From the NCBI GenBank assembly GCA_963926925.1, contig CAWUZD010000043.1:1-39672 (forward strand): a stretch of DNA of 39,672 nucleotides, written 5' to 3'. This DNA comes from Paralactobacillus_A sp963926925. GTDB lineage: Bacteria > Bacillota > Bacilli > Lactobacillales > Lactobacillaceae. The notes under the pieces were generated by a model. The model saw only the letters and a program-made list of their open reading frames with translations, made no database searches and was not told the DNA's origin. Numbering within the stretch: position 1 is the first letter of the stretch; every line of letters starts with the position of its first letter. Both the position numbers and the translations under genes were made by a program. Positions 7,097-16,645 of this stretch are shown here, piece by piece.

Positions 7097-8395
7097 TTAT
7101 GGCTTCATCCGGTTAAGCATCCGTGGGAATGGAATTGCTTCACGAAGATGATCTAAGTGACAAATCCAAGTGATAGCCCGTTCTAAGCCCAAACCAAAAC
7201 CAGAGTGTGGAACACTACCAAACTTTCGCAAATCAAGATACCATTGATAATCTTCAAGATTCAAATGATGATCAAGAATTTGTTGCTTCAAGTAGTCATA
7301 GTCAGTTGCCCGTTCAGAACCACCAATAATTTCACCATAGCCTTCTGGTGCTAATAAATCAGCACAGATAACAACATCATCACGCGTTGGATGTGGTTTC
7401 ATGTAGAAAGCCTTAATTGCTTTTGGATAGTTTAATACAAAGACTGGCCGATCATATTGGTTAGAAACAAATGTTTCTTCAGGTGAACCAAAATCATCGC
7501 CCCACTTAATATCAAAACCATTCTTTTGCAATAATTCAATGGCATCATCATAAGTAATCCGTGGGTATGGTAATTGCGTATAACGCTTTAAAATTTCAGG
7601 ATCGCGATCAAGTAACTTTAAGTCGTATGCACAATTATCAAGAACACGTTGTACTAAGTAAGCAATATATTCTTCTTGAAGTTGCAAGCTTTCTTCTTGA
7701 TGCATGAATGCCATTTCTGGTTCAATCATCCAGAATTCAGTTAAATGCCGCCGTGTCTTTGATTTTTCAGCCCGGAAAACTGGTCCAAATGAGAATACCT
7801 TACCAAATGCCATGGCACCAGCTTCTTCATATAATTGCCCAGTTTGTGACAAGTAAGCATCCTTATTGAAGTAATCAATATGGAATAATTCAGTTGTTCC
7901 TTCAGCCGCACTATCAGTAATCAAAGGTGGGTCCAACTTAAGGAAGTTCCGGTCATAATAAAAATCATATGTAGCTTTAATCATTTCATTCCGGATATGC
8001 ATAATTGCAAATGGCCGGCGTGACCGTAACCATAAATGACGATGATCAAGCAAAAATTCAATGCCGTGTTCCTTTGGTGTAATTGGGAAATCATGGCTTT
8101 CACCAACGACTTCAATTGCACTAATTTCAATTTCATAACCAAAGTGGGAACGCTTGTCTTCGTGAATTACGCCAGTAACTTTCATGCTGGTTTCTTGGCG
8201 TAAGTCTTTTACCAACGCATAGGTTTCATCATCTACTTCACCTTTAACCACAACGCCTTGGAAAAAGGCTGTGCCATCACGTAATTGTAAAAATGAAATC
8301 TTACCGCTGGAACGTTTATCAGTTAACCATGCTCCAATTTGAACCTCTTGGTCCACGTGTTGCGGAGCATCAATGATACTAATTTGTTCTACCAT
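7097..8395 (-). CDS. asnS: Asparaginyl-tRNA synthetase
   Basis: 432 residues, standard length. The N-terminal OB-fold anticodon-binding domain (about 12-100) precedes the class II catalytic core, with motif 2 around FRAEKSKTRRHLTEFWMIEPE and motif 3 GLGLERAITW near the C-terminus. The Asn-type rather than Asp-type assignment rests on length, the absence of the bacterial AspRS insertion, and the neighbours dnaD and dinG/ypmB. It charges tRNA-Asn with asparagine in the cytoplasm. Strong ribosome site AAGGAG. A TATAAT at 8437-8442 lies upstream; ypmB precedes by about 70 bases. Confidence 0.95.
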   Translation of the reverse strand: MVEQISIIDAPQHVDQEVQIGAWLTDKRSSGKISFLQLRDGTAFFQGVVVKGEVDDETYALVKDLRQETSMKVTGVIHEDKRSHFGYEIEISAIEVVGESHDFPITPKEHGIEFLLDHRHLWLRSRRPFAIMHIRNEMIKATYDFYYDRNFLKLDPPLITDSAAEGTTELFHIDYFNKDAYLSQTGQLYEEAGAMAFGKVFSFGPVFRAEKSKTRRHLTEFWMIEPEMAFMHQEESLQLQEEYIAYLVQRVLDNCAYDLKLLDRDPEILKRYTQLPYPRITYDDAIELLQKNGFDIKWGDDFGSPEETFVSNQYDRPVFVLNYPKAIKAFYMKPHPTRDDVVICADLLAPEGYGEIIGGSERATDYDYLKQQILDHHLNLEDYQWYLDLRKFGSVPHSGFGLGLERAITWICHLDHLREAIPFPRMLNRMKP

Positions 8396-8436
8396 TGTTC
8401 CAACTCCTTATTTTATAAGTAATTATCAATATTTTT

Positions 8437-8442
8437 ATTATA
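8437..8442 (-). promoter_or_regulatory. Likely -10 box of asnS
   Basis: TATAAT on the minus strand, 42 bases before the asnS ATG and downstream of the ypmB stop; the -35 is poor. Confidence 0.4.
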
Positions 8443-8464
8443 CTCAAGTTAAAATGATAAATCA

Positions 8465-8953
8465 CTAGGCATTTTTCAACAAATTAACTTTGTTACCCGT
8501 TTTAAAGGATAATAACAAGTAATTCAACTCACCTTTTTGATTTAAATAGGCAACATCCCACACCGGTTCATTATGATATAATCCCAAGTTAACATTCAAA
8601 ACTTTAGAAGGATGGTACTGATTCCATACTTTTGTTAAAACCTGGTTACGCGTCCACCCATCTTTTTGATTAAGAACCGTAATGTCACCTGTTTTCTTTG
8701 CAATAACCACGTCAATGGCTTGATTATTCTTATTCTTACCTTCGATGGTGTAATAAGTTTTTTCATAATCAAACCAGTAAAAACGGCCAGGATCTTTTAA
8801 ACCAACCTTTTGTTCAGCAATATTAATTGCTTGTTTTTCAGCCTGTTTACGTGGTGATTGGGCAATTGAAAAAATGGCAAGAATACTTACTAAGATAACA
8901 ACAATTATCCCAATAATCGCAATGCGTTTTGTTGATTTTGCTGCATGTCGCAT
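8465..8953 (-). CDS. ypmB: YpmB-like membrane-anchored protein (DUF5590)
   Basis: 162 residues: a basic start (MRHAAKSTKR), one membrane anchor at about 11-31, then an extracellular domain with two repeats of the PepSY-like kind (QAINIAEQKVGLKDPGRFYWF, AIDVVIAKKTGDI). This is the YpmB family found between dinG and asnS in Firmicutes; function unknown. The start codon shares one base with the dinG stop (TAATG), so the two are translated together. Family call rests on topology, domain look and position. Confidence 0.82.
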   Translation of the reverse strand: MRHAAKSTKRIAIIGIIVVILVSILAIFSIAQSPRKQAEKQAINIAEQKVGLKDPGRFYWFDYEKTYYTIEGKNKNNQAIDVVIAKKTGDITVLNQKDGWTRNQVLTKVWNQYHPSKVLNVNLGLYHNEPVWDVAYLNQKGELNYLLLSFKTGNKVNLLKNA

Positions 8954-11769
8954 TAATTTTCCTCATTTCTATTAGCAAAGAATTGTTGAATTCGACTAAT
9001 AACTTCTGCAGTCGTGATATTACTCTTTGGTAATGATGTTGGCAAACCATGTTGCATGTGTTGACCATATTGTGTATTAGCCAAACGTGGATCTAATACT
9101 AACAATATACCACGATCAGTTTGGGTCCGAAGTAATCTTCCTAAACCTTGTTGTAATCTTAATGTTGCCCGTGGCAAAGCATCTTCTTTGAACGGATCCT
9201 TCCCCATTTTTTCTAATTGTGCAGCCCGTGCTTGAACTAAGCGATCATCTGGTGAAGCAAATGGTAACCGGGTGATAATGAGCACTTCTAAGGCTTGTGC
9301 TGGTAAATCAACACCTTCCCAAAAACTAGCCGCACCTAATAAGACACTTGGCCGATCAGTCATGAAACGTTTTAACAACTTTTCATTAGAACCATGGACA
9401 CCTTGTGCCAAAATTTCAGCATTATTCCCCCATGCCGTTGCTTTAAGCCGCCGGTATACGGCTGCAATCATGGCTTTAGAATTAAATAACACCATTGTTT
9501 GGTGATCAATCTTTGGCAACAATGTTAATAATTGTTGGGTCAATGCTTCCGCATAGTGTTCTTCATCCATGTCTTGTGGATTAGGACCATCCGTCGTTAC
9601 TAACAATTCTGCTTGTTTCTTATAAGAAAATGGACTGCGGTAAATTTGTTCAATTAATGGCGTATGTTTGCCAAAACCTAACCGTTCACGCAAGTAATCA
9701 AACTTACGGTTAACCCGTAACGTTGCCCCAATAAAGATTGGTGCCCGGAAGTGCTTGAGTAATTGTTGCGTATTCTGAGAACTATTAAATAATTGCCATG
9801 TTAAGGTAATCTTTTGATTATCACCATAGTGTGGCAAATCAACACTTACTAAGTAATCTTGCAATGCTGATTGGGTAGTAAAGGTTAACCAGTCTTGATA
9901 CTGTTGCAATTGTGCATCAAGAGTTTGTAAAGCCTGGTTTAAGTTTTGCACAATCTTTTGTTGATGAAGCGTAAAGTGTTGTACATTAGCCATAAAGTGA
10001 TTGATTAAGCGTTGCAAAACATTCTTAATATCAGTCAACAAATGGAAAATTTGTTGTTGTAATGGTGCTTCATCATTAACAAAATCATGTAATTCATCAC
10101 TGCTTAATTGTCGTAATACTGGATCCTTACGTTTTTCACGCGGAATTTGTTGGGCAATAAAGCGTTGGTACAAATTATCTTGAAAATCAGTGATTAACTT
10201 AATTGCTTGGAATAAAGCTTGAATCAATGACATTACTTGATAATTGAGGCGTAAATCATCATCAAATAACAATGTTGATGTGTTTGAATTTGGCCGCAAA
10301 TCATCATAAATTTGTTGCACGGCATTCATCAAATGACCCAAGTGTAACTTGTTAGATAAAATTTCTTCAACTTCATCAGGAAAATGTTGGGCTTCATCAA
10401 CTACTAAGTAACTTTGTTCACCAAAAATATCTTCTTGATAATGGTGAATCAAGTAAGCATGGTTAGTTAACAAAATATCAGCATTACCCTGTTGCCGGTG
10501 AACATATGGGTAGAATTCATCACTCTTATCAAATGGCCCAGCCGGTGCTTCACCAGGAATGCAGTTAATCTTAGTAATTAAACTATTCTGAATTAAATTA
10601 AAGTGTAATTCGTCCAAGTCACCCGTTGTCGTCTTGGTTAACCATACCAAAATCCGCAACATTGCTAATTGATTAGGCAATGAATGATCTTCTTGTAAAA
10701 GATGATAGAACCGGTTGAGGTTTAAGTAATGTTGTTGACTCTTAACAATGGCAACTGTTAATTGGCCATTGCGAACCTTATTAATCGTTGGAATTGTCTT
10801 AAATAATAATTGCTTTTGTAATAACCGTGTTGAGGTAGCAATCACTAATTTACGGGCTGGTGTTGCTAAAAATGATAATGGTAATAAGTATCCTAATGAT
10901 TTACCTAAACCAGTGCCAGCTTCTAATAACATTGGTAATGGCTTTGGGCTAGTAGCATTGGCATAAATATCATCCATTAAATGGACTTGTGTCTTCCGTA
11001 ACCGTAAATCAGCTTGCTTAAATAATTGTTTCTTAGCACTTTCACCAACCGGATATTGTTGTAATTGTGGAGCTGCGGAACTGAAAGCATACTTATGCCG
11101 TAACACAATCCCGGCTTTTTGATAAAACTGGTCAGGTAAGGCTTGGTGCTGTTGTTGCCGATAAGCATCCATTGCTTGCAAATATTGTTGGGTTTGTCGT
11201 GATAAGTGGGTTGCCTTTTCAGCAATCATATGTAAAGTTGGCAATGGTAAATGTTGTAACTTCTTATCAAGAATAATAAAGAGCTTAGCAGTAACTAACG
11301 CATCACTATCCGCTTGGTGTGGATGATCATGTTGAATATTTAAGAAACTAGTTAAATCTTTCAAACGGAAACTGTTCGTTTCAGTTAGCAAAATTTGGGA
11401 TAATTCAACCGTATCAATCCCCATTACATCAAGTGGTGGTAAACTAATGCGCTTAAATTCAGTATTCAAGAATGGTAAATCAAAGTTAATGTTGTGGGCA
11501 ACAAAAACAGTGTGGTCTAAAATTTCATGTAAACTATTAGCCACTTCTTCAAAATAAGGTGCTTGTGCCACTTGTTCATTAGTAATACCCGTTAATTGCA
11601 CAATTGGTTCGGGAATTTCACGATTAGGATTAATATCTTGCGTGATTGTTTTAACAATTTTACCTTTTTTTATTAAAGCGCAACCGAATTGAATAATGCG
11701 GTCACCCTTATCTACTTTGGTACCAGTAGTTTCCAAATCAACTACTGCATAAGTTTTATCTTTATCCAT
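8953..11769 (-). CDS. dinG: DinG-type exonuclease/helicase
   Basis: 938 residues. The N-terminus is a DEDDh 3'-5' exonuclease (VVDLETTG with Asp11 and Glu13, HNINFDLPFLN, HQADSDALV), followed by an XPD/DinG-like superfamily 2 helicase with Walker A EAGTGLGKS (283-291) and the DEAH-type box VDEAQ (457-461), and C-terminal motifs GAASFWEGVDLP and QGLGRLLRT. No Fe-S cysteine cluster is apparent, as in other Gram-positive DinG, in which nuclease activity has been shown to dominate (family knowledge). Presumed role in DNA repair or nucleic acid processing. Start ATG with AGGAGCT; divergent from mvk. Confidence 0.94.
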   Translation of the reverse strand: MDKDKTYAVVDLETTGTKVDKGDRIIQFGCALIKKGKIVKTITQDINPNREIPEPIVQLTGITNEQVAQAPYFEEVANSLHEILDHTVFVAHNINFDLPFLNTEFKRISLPPLDVMGIDTVELSQILLTETNSFRLKDLTSFLNIQHDHPHQADSDALVTAKLFIILDKKLQHLPLPTLHMIAEKATHLSRQTQQYLQAMDAYRQQQHQALPDQFYQKAGIVLRHKYAFSSAAPQLQQYPVGESAKKQLFKQADLRLRKTQVHLMDDIYANATSPKPLPMLLEAGTGLGKSLGYLLPLSFLATPARKLVIATSTRLLQKQLLFKTIPTINKVRNGQLTVAIVKSQQHYLNLNRFYHLLQEDHSLPNQLAMLRILVWLTKTTTGDLDELHFNLIQNSLITKINCIPGEAPAGPFDKSDEFYPYVHRQQGNADILLTNHAYLIHHYQEDIFGEQSYLVVDEAQHFPDEVEEILSNKLHLGHLMNAVQQIYDDLRPNSNTSTLLFDDDLRLNYQVMSLIQALFQAIKLITDFQDNLYQRFIAQQIPREKRKDPVLRQLSSDELHDFVNDEAPLQQQIFHLLTDIKNVLQRLINHFMANVQHFTLHQQKIVQNLNQALQTLDAQLQQYQDWLTFTTQSALQDYLVSVDLPHYGDNQKITLTWQLFNSSQNTQQLLKHFRAPIFIGATLRVNRKFDYLRERLGFGKHTPLIEQIYRSPFSYKKQAELLVTTDGPNPQDMDEEHYAEALTQQLLTLLPKIDHQTMVLFNSKAMIAAVYRRLKATAWGNNAEILAQGVHGSNEKLLKRFMTDRPSVLLGAASFWEGVDLPAQALEVLIITRLPFASPDDRLVQARAAQLEKMGKDPFKEDALPRATLRLQQGLGRLLRTQTDRGILLVLDPRLANTQYGQHMQHGLPTSLPKSNITTAEVISRIQQFFANRNEEN

Positions 11770-11841
11770 TCGCGAGCTCCTATAATTATTTACTCTTAAT
11801 ATAATATCATGATTAATGTATGCTAGTCGTCAACTTTAAAT

Positions 11842-11870
11842 TGCGTTATGATTATTATTCGGATACATTA
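11842..11870 (+). promoter_or_regulatory. Candidate promoter of the mevalonate operon
   Basis: In the 125-base divergent gap between dinG and mvk, TTGCGT is followed after 17 bases by TACATT (approximate span given), about 25 bases before the mvk start. Match to consensus is only fair. No operator or riboswitch is evident in this gap. Confidence 0.35.
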
Positions 11871-11894
11871 TAACTTATTTAAAGAAGGATTGTT

Positions 11895-12827
11895 ATGCAA
11901 ACAGTAAATGTTAGTGCCCATGCTAAGATTATTTTAATTGGTGAACATGCAGTTGTATATGGACAACCCGCAATCTCATTACCATTAAAAACCATTCGCA
12001 CTTATGCGACATTAAAACCAACGACTGCTGGGCAAATTATCCACAGTGAATTATTCAATGGTGATTTACAACAAGTAAATGATCGCTTAAATGGCATTAA
12101 GCAATTAATCACTACCTTGCTAACCCGCTTAGCAACAATTGATACACCATTTGATTTAACCATTACTAGTGACATCCCCGTTGAACGTGGCATGGGTTCA
12201 TCAGCTGCGACTGCTTTAGCAATTACAAAGGCCTTCTATGCTGCTTTTCAACAACATTTGGATGAACAAACATTATTAGCAACGGCCGCAATTTTTGAAA
12301 AAATTGTGCATGGCAATCCTAGTGGTCTCGATACGGCAACTGATAATTCACAATTTCCAATTTACTTCATTAAAAACCAATGCTTACGGCCGCTAGCCTT
12401 AAATATTAATGGTTATTTAATCGTGGCTGACACGGGCATTCAAGGTCAAACCAAAGAAGCTGTTAGTGCCGTGCAACAATTAATGCACCAACAACCACAA
12501 ACAACTAACCAATTAATAACTAAACTAGGACAATTAACCAATGACGCCGTGGCAACATTAGCTAATAATGAACTAGCACAACTAGGTGTAATTATGAATC
12601 AAGCCCAAGTGATTTTGAAACAACTAACTGTTAGTTCACCTGCCCTCGACCATCTCGTCGCTACTGCGCAACAAGCGGGTGCGTTAGGAAGTAAATTAAC
12701 CGGCGGTGGTCGCGGCGGTTGTATGATATCATTAACTGACACTAAGCAACACGCTAATACAATTGCTCAACAATTAGCACAAAATGGTGCTAAACAAACT
12801 TGGATTGTTCCTTTGAAAAATGATTAA
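11895..12827 (+). CDS. mvk: Mevalonate kinase
   Basis: 310 residues, GHMP kinase family. Motif 1 (HAKIILIGEHAVVYGQPA, residues about 8-25) is diagnostic for mevalonate kinase; motif 2 ERGMGSSAATALA is near residue 97 and motif 3 KLTGGGRGGC near residue 267. It phosphorylates mevalonate to 5-phosphomevalonate with ATP, the first step of the lower mevalonate pathway. Ribosome site AAGAAGGA. First gene of a tight operon mvk-mvaD-mvaK2-fni; the HMG-CoA synthase and reductase genes are not in the window. Confidence 0.97.
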   Translation: MQTVNVSAHAKIILIGEHAVVYGQPAISLPLKTIRTYATLKPTTAGQIIHSELFNGDLQQVNDRLNGIKQLITTLLTRLATIDTPFDLTITSDIPVERGMGSSAATALAITKAFYAAFQQHLDEQTLLATAAIFEKIVHGNPSGLDTATDNSQFPIYFIKNQCLRPLALNINGYLIVADTGIQGQTKEAVSAVQQLMHQQPQTTNQLITKLGQLTNDAVATLANNELAQLGVIMNQAQVILKQLTVSSPALDHLVATAQQAGALGSKLTGGGRGGCMISLTDTKQHANTIAQQLAQNGAKQTWIVPLKND

Positions 12828-12843
12828 TTAAGGAGTTTTAGAC

Positions 12844-13836
12844 ATGCAATTACCAACCGCAATTGCTCGGGCGCATACTAATATTGCGCTGGTAAAATAT
12901 TGGGGAAAAAAAGATCCTCAACTAATTATTCCCTTTAATAATAGTATCTCATTAACGTTAGATGCTTTTTATACCGATACCCAAGTAACTTTTGATGAAA
13001 ATTTAACTCATGATCAATTAACAATTAATCAAGTATCACAAACTGTACAAGCTACCGAACGCGTTCATCAATTCTTAGACATCGTCCGGCAATTAGCACA
13101 CATTAAGACTTTTGCGCACGTAACTACGTTTAATCATGTTGCCACAGCAGCAGGCTTGGCCTCTTCTGCTTCTGGTTTTGCAGCATTAGCAATGGCTGCA
13201 GCCACAGCAGCAGGTTTACACCTTAACCGTCGTGAGTTATCACGTTTAGCACGACGTGGTTCTGGTTCTGCTTGCCGGTCAATTTATGGTGGTTTAGTTG
13301 AATGGCACCGAGGTGACAATGACCTGACCTCATTTGCCAGTCCGATTACTGAAGATATCGACTGGGGCTTACAAATGATTGCCATTGTGATTAATGATCA
13401 GCAAAAAAATATTTCCAGTCGCAATGGCATGGCACAAACCGTAGCCACTTCCGCTTATTATGATGCGTGGGTGCAAGCTGCCAATCAAGATATTCGCAAA
13501 ATGCGGGCGGCCATTGCTGCTCATGACATTGACCAAATTGGGATGATTGCCCAAAACAATGCTCTCAAGATGCATGCTACTACCATGGCAGCTAATCCCG
13601 GTTTTACTTACTTACAACCACAAACCTTACAAGCAATGCAGATTATTACTGATTTACACCAACAAGGCTTGTCATGCTACTACACTATGGACGCTGGTCC
13701 AAATGTGAAAGTTATTTGCAAACAATCACAAACTAACGAGTTACTTAATGCGTTAGCACAGCATTTTGATAGACAACAACTGCTTGTTGCTAAACCAGGC
13801 CCAGCTGTCCACTTAATTAGCACATTACAAGCGTAA
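12844..13836 (+). CDS. mvaD: Diphosphomevalonate decarboxylase
   Basis: 330 residues. Signature start ARAHTNIALVKYWGKKD, then the phosphate loop TAAGLASSASGFAALA near residue 102, the SACRSIYGGLVEW block, and the C-terminal MDAGPNVKVI with the catalytic-site Asp. It converts mevalonate diphosphate to isopentenyl diphosphate, with ATP hydrolysis and decarboxylation. Sixteen bases separate it from mvk with AAGGAG in the gap. A 14-base direct repeat (13141 and 13201) encodes ATAAG twice, once in the loop and once 20 residues later. Confidence 0.97.
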   Translation: MQLPTAIARAHTNIALVKYWGKKDPQLIIPFNNSISLTLDAFYTDTQVTFDENLTHDQLTINQVSQTVQATERVHQFLDIVRQLAHIKTFAHVTTFNHVATAAGLASSASGFAALAMAAATAAGLHLNRRELSRLARRGSGSACRSIYGGLVEWHRGDNDLTSFASPITEDIDWGLQMIAIVINDQQKNISSRNGMAQTVATSAYYDAWVQAANQDIRKMRAAIAAHDIDQIGMIAQNNALKMHATTMAANPGFTYLQPQTLQAMQIITDLHQQGLSCYYTMDAGPNVKVICKQSQTNELLNALAQHFDRQQLLVAKPGPAVHLISTLQA

Positions 13837-13855
13837 TCAGAAAGGAGAGCTTACT

Positions 13856-14926
13856 TTGCCAATTGTTCAAGCTCCAGGAAAATTATTCATTGCCGGTGAA
13901 TATGCCGTCGTTGAAACTGGCATGCCAGCGATTATCGTCGCACTTAATCGGTTTGTCACAGTGACGATTACTCCTAGCAATGATTATGGCAGTATTATTT
14001 CACAACAATACCAAGGCAAGTTAATTTGGCAACGTGAAGGCAATAAAATGGTCTTCGATAACCGTGATAACCCATTTCAATATATTTTGACGGCAATCCA
14101 ATTGACCGAAAAATATGCCCAACAACAAAACGCCCAGTTACAACTTTTCCATTTACGCGTTGATAGTCAATTAGACTCAGCCGATGGTAAAAAATACGGC
14201 TTAGGCAGTTCTGCAGCCGTAACGGTCGCCACCGTTAAAGCCGTTTGCAAGTTCTACCATTTAAATGTGAATAAAGCAATCATCTTCAAACTCGCCGCAA
14301 TTGCTCACCTGAGTGTGCAAAAGAATGGTTCACTAGGTGACATTGCCGCCAGCGTATATGGTGGTTGGATTGCCTATCATACTTTCGATAAAAACTGGCT
14401 CAAAACACAAGAACATACTGTTTCATTAAGTGAGTTAGTGCATATGCCGTGGCCAAGTTTAAGCGTGCAACAACTAACGCCACCCGATGATTTGCGATTA
14501 ATTATTGGTTGGACTGGTTCACCAGCTTCCACCTCACACTTAGTTGACCGCATTGAACAGTTCAAACATCAACAAGCACAACAATACCGTGCCTTTTTAA
14601 AAGCAAGCCAACAATGCCTTAATAAAATGATTGCCGGTTTTATTCAACATAATCTGGCTACTATTCAAAAAGAAATTACGGTTAACCGCCAACTCTTACA
14701 ACATTTGGCACAGTTAAGTGGCGTTTCAATTGAAACACCGCTACTTACTAAAATGTGTCAGTCCGCAACGTTAATTCATGCTGTGGCCAAAAGTTCTGGT
14801 GCTGGTGGTGGTGATTGCGGCATTGTCATTGCCAACAAGAATCAGGATATTCAACCAATGTTAAAGATTTGGAAAGCAGATCATATTGAACAACTACCAT
14901 TGCACGTGCAACGAATTGAGGAATAA
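13856..14926 (+). CDS. mvaK2: Phosphomevalonate kinase
   Basis: 356 residues, GHMP family. The start is a TTG at 13856, well placed after AAAGGAGAG, giving MPIVQAPGKLFIAGEYAVVE, which is the conserved N-terminus of this enzyme. Motif 2 YGLGSSAAVTVAT is near residue 115, motif 3 KSSGAGGGDCGI near 307. It makes mevalonate 5-diphosphate, the substrate of MvaD. Nineteen bases follow mvaD; fni starts 3 bases after its stop. Confidence 0.96.
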   Translation: MPIVQAPGKLFIAGEYAVVETGMPAIIVALNRFVTVTITPSNDYGSIISQQYQGKLIWQREGNKMVFDNRDNPFQYILTAIQLTEKYAQQQNAQLQLFHLRVDSQLDSADGKKYGLGSSAAVTVATVKAVCKFYHLNVNKAIIFKLAAIAHLSVQKNGSLGDIAASVYGGWIAYHTFDKNWLKTQEHTVSLSELVHMPWPSLSVQQLTPPDDLRLIIGWTGSPASTSHLVDRIEQFKHQQAQQYRAFLKASQQCLNKMIAGFIQHNLATIQKEITVNRQLLQHLAQLSGVSIETPLLTKMCQSATLIHAVAKSSGAGGGDCGIVIANKNQDIQPMLKIWKADHIEQLPLHVQRIEE

Positions 14927-14928
14927 CT

Positions 14929-15975
14929 ATGACGAATCATTCACTAAAGGATATTCAATCACACCGTAAAGATGAACACTTTTTTCTTGCTGAAAAGTTT
15001 CATCGCTTACAAGCTAATGATTTTGATCAAATCAGGTTTATTCACCAAGGTTTACCTGAAATTGCTTTAACGGCAGTGAATAGCCAACCCGATATTTTTA
15101 ATTGGCAATCACCATTTTATATTAATGCGATGACTGGCGGCTCTGCCCAAACTAAAAAGTTAAATGCTGCTTTAGCCCGCATTGCAGCAGCCACGCATAT
15201 TCCCATGGCAGTTGGTTCCCAAAGTGTTGCCATTAAATACCATGATTTGTGTGATACCTTTGCTATCGTGCGGCAATATAATCCCGATGGTTTTATCATT
15301 GGTAACGTTGGGGCTGGTAATAATGTGCAAGCAGCCCAACAAGCCATTGCGATGCTCCACGCTGATGCCTTGCAAATTCATATTAATGCAGCACAAGAAA
15401 TCGTCATGCCCGAAGGTGATCATGAATTTTATTGGCGTGATAATATTCATGACATTATTACCCAGGTTAAGGTTCCCGTAATTGTTAAAGAAGTTGGCCT
15501 CGGAATGAGTAAACAAACCATCGCCCAACTCGTTGACCTCGGTGCCCAATATATCGATATTTCTGGGCGTGGTGGCACTAATTTTATTCAGATTGAAAAT
15601 GAACGGCGTCCGCAAAAAGAATATGCTTTCTTAGAAAACTGGGGCCAATCAACCGTGGAATCTCTCTTAGAAAGCCAAGCTTACCAAACACAAACGCATA
15701 TCTTGGCCTCTGGTGGCGTGCGCAATGCGCTTGATATTGTGAAATGCCTACGGTTAGGTGCACATGCAGTTGGCATTGCTGGGACTATTTTGCACGCACT
15801 ACTCCATGACGGTGAAGCAGCAACCATTACCATGATTTCACAATGGCAAGATGAAATAATTCACATTATGGCGCTTTTAGGTGCACATAACCTTACTGAA
15901 TTACGCCATAAAGACATTGTTATTAGTAACGATTTAGTTAATTACATTCAACAACGGCATCTCGCAATGCCATAA
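14929..15975 (+). CDS. fni: Type 2 isopentenyl-diphosphate delta-isomerase (FMN-dependent)
   Basis: 348 residues. TIM-barrel FMN enzyme: RKDEHFFLAEKF at the N-terminus, FYINAMTGGS, AVGSQSVA, HINAAQEIVMPEGD, VKEVGLGMS, DISGRGGTNF and the phosphate-binding end ASGGVRNALD and LGAHAVGIAG are all present. It interconverts IPP and DMAPP and needs reduced FMN, unlike the type 1 enzyme. Last gene of the mevalonate operon, two bases after mvaK2, ribosome site GAGGAAT inside the mvaK2 end. A strong terminator begins at its stop codon. Confidence 0.97.
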   Translation: MTNHSLKDIQSHRKDEHFFLAEKFHRLQANDFDQIRFIHQGLPEIALTAVNSQPDIFNWQSPFYINAMTGGSAQTKKLNAALARIAAATHIPMAVGSQSVAIKYHDLCDTFAIVRQYNPDGFIIGNVGAGNNVQAAQQAIAMLHADALQIHINAAQEIVMPEGDHEFYWRDNIHDIITQVKVPVIVKEVGLGMSKQTIAQLVDLGAQYIDISGRGGTNFIQIENERRPQKEYAFLENWGQSTVESLLESQAYQTQTHILASGGVRNALDIVKCLRLGAHAVGIAGTILHALLHDGEAATITMISQWQDEIIHIMALLGAHNLTELRHKDIVISNDLVNYIQQRHLAMP

Positions 15976-16005
15976 AAAAAGCATCGTTAAACGATGCTTT
16001 TTTTG
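15974..16005. terminator. Bidirectional terminator after fni
   Basis: Stem AAAGCATCG/CGATGCTTT with a 5-base TTAAA loop, seven A before and seven T after. Serves fni on the plus strand and the 188-residue gene on the minus strand. Confidence 0.9.
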
Positions 16006-16572
16006 TTAATTAATAATCAATGCCTTCCAATTATCATAGTATTCACTAACATCAATTTGCGGTTTTTCACGATCATCAATATAATCACCGTTCCAAGTTT
16101 TATCAAAATAGAAATAATAAACACCTTGTGACGGTTGTTTATGATTTAACAGTGCCGCAAACTGCGCTTTCGAAAAAATCAAAAACTGTGGTTTACTCTG
16201 GCGATCAACAATGCAAAAAATAAACGCATCATAAGGCGCAATATCCTTCTGTTGATAACTAACTAGTGTATCAAATTCATAATTATCATCAAATAAACTT
16301 TCGGTATCCCGCAAACTTACCTGTAACTTATCACCATGCACATTCGTAAGTACCAAGCCATTACCAGGTGTATGCGTTGTCTTTTGCACAATAACATCAT
16401 AAGTTGCTAGCTTATCCATAATTGCTTCAATAATCTTATCTTTAGGCAAGAGCGGTACTTGGTAATCCCTTTTATTAACAAGATTTTCATCAATAATTTT
16501 TTCAAGCCGATTAACCCGAGCAGTTAATAAATCAAGCTTCGTTCCTAAATCAGTTATTGCTGCTTCATTCAT
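16006..16572 (-). CDS. Uncharacterised coiled-coil protein next to a P-loop ATPase
   Basis: 188 residues from ATG at 16572, chosen because AGAGGG lies 8 bases ahead. A longer reading frame (to 16692) would have to pass through a strong terminator and the end of the ATPase gene, so it is rejected. The first about 40 residues form a leucine-heptad coiled coil (LGTKLDLLTARVNRLEKIIDE), the rest is a mixed alpha/beta domain with a hydrophobic strand YDAFIFCIVD and an aromatic segment GVYYFYFDKTWNGDY. I do not recognise the family; no catalytic motif stands out. It follows the ATPase gene on the same strand with only a terminator between them, so a functional link is possible but unproven. Confidence 0.75.
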   Translation of the reverse strand: MNEAAITDLGTKLDLLTARVNRLEKIIDENLVNKRDYQVPLLPKDKIIEAIMDKLATYDVIVQKTTHTPGNGLVLTNVHGDKLQVSLRDTESLFDDNYEFDTLVSYQQKDIAPYDAFIFCIVDRQSKPQFLIFSKAQFAALLNHKQPSQGVYYFYFDKTWNGDYIDDREKPQIDVSEYYDNWKALIIN

Positions 16573-16596
16573 ATGAAACACCCTCTTCCATCCCTT

Positions 16597-16602
16597 ATTA
16601 TA
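16597..16602 (-). promoter_or_regulatory. Possible -10 box for the coiled-coil gene
   Basis: TATAAT directly after the T-run of the preceding terminator, 24 bases before the ATG at 16572. No -35 match; the -35 position falls in the hairpin loop region. Confidence 0.3.
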
Positions 16603-16639
16603 AAAAAAGACTTCATAAGCAGTGCTTATGAAGTCTTTT
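16602..16639 (-). terminator. Terminator after the winged-helix ATPase gene
   Basis: Minus strand 16-bp perfect stem GACTTCATAAGC-type (arms 16605-16620 and 16624-16639), 3-base loop, then T7. Very stable and only 6 bases after the ATPase stop codon. Confidence 0.9.
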
Positions 16640-16645
16640 AACTTG

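Noticed and set aside
13141..13220. 14-base direct repeat in mvaD (GCCACAGCAGCAGG at 13141 and 13201)
   Set aside because: Encodes ATAAG in the ATP loop and again in a helix rich in Ala; most simply a chance result of Ala codon choice.
15172..15615. 147-codon minus-strand frame inside fni
   Set aside because: Opposite strand of a well-conserved enzyme, no ribosome binding site, no recognisable domain.
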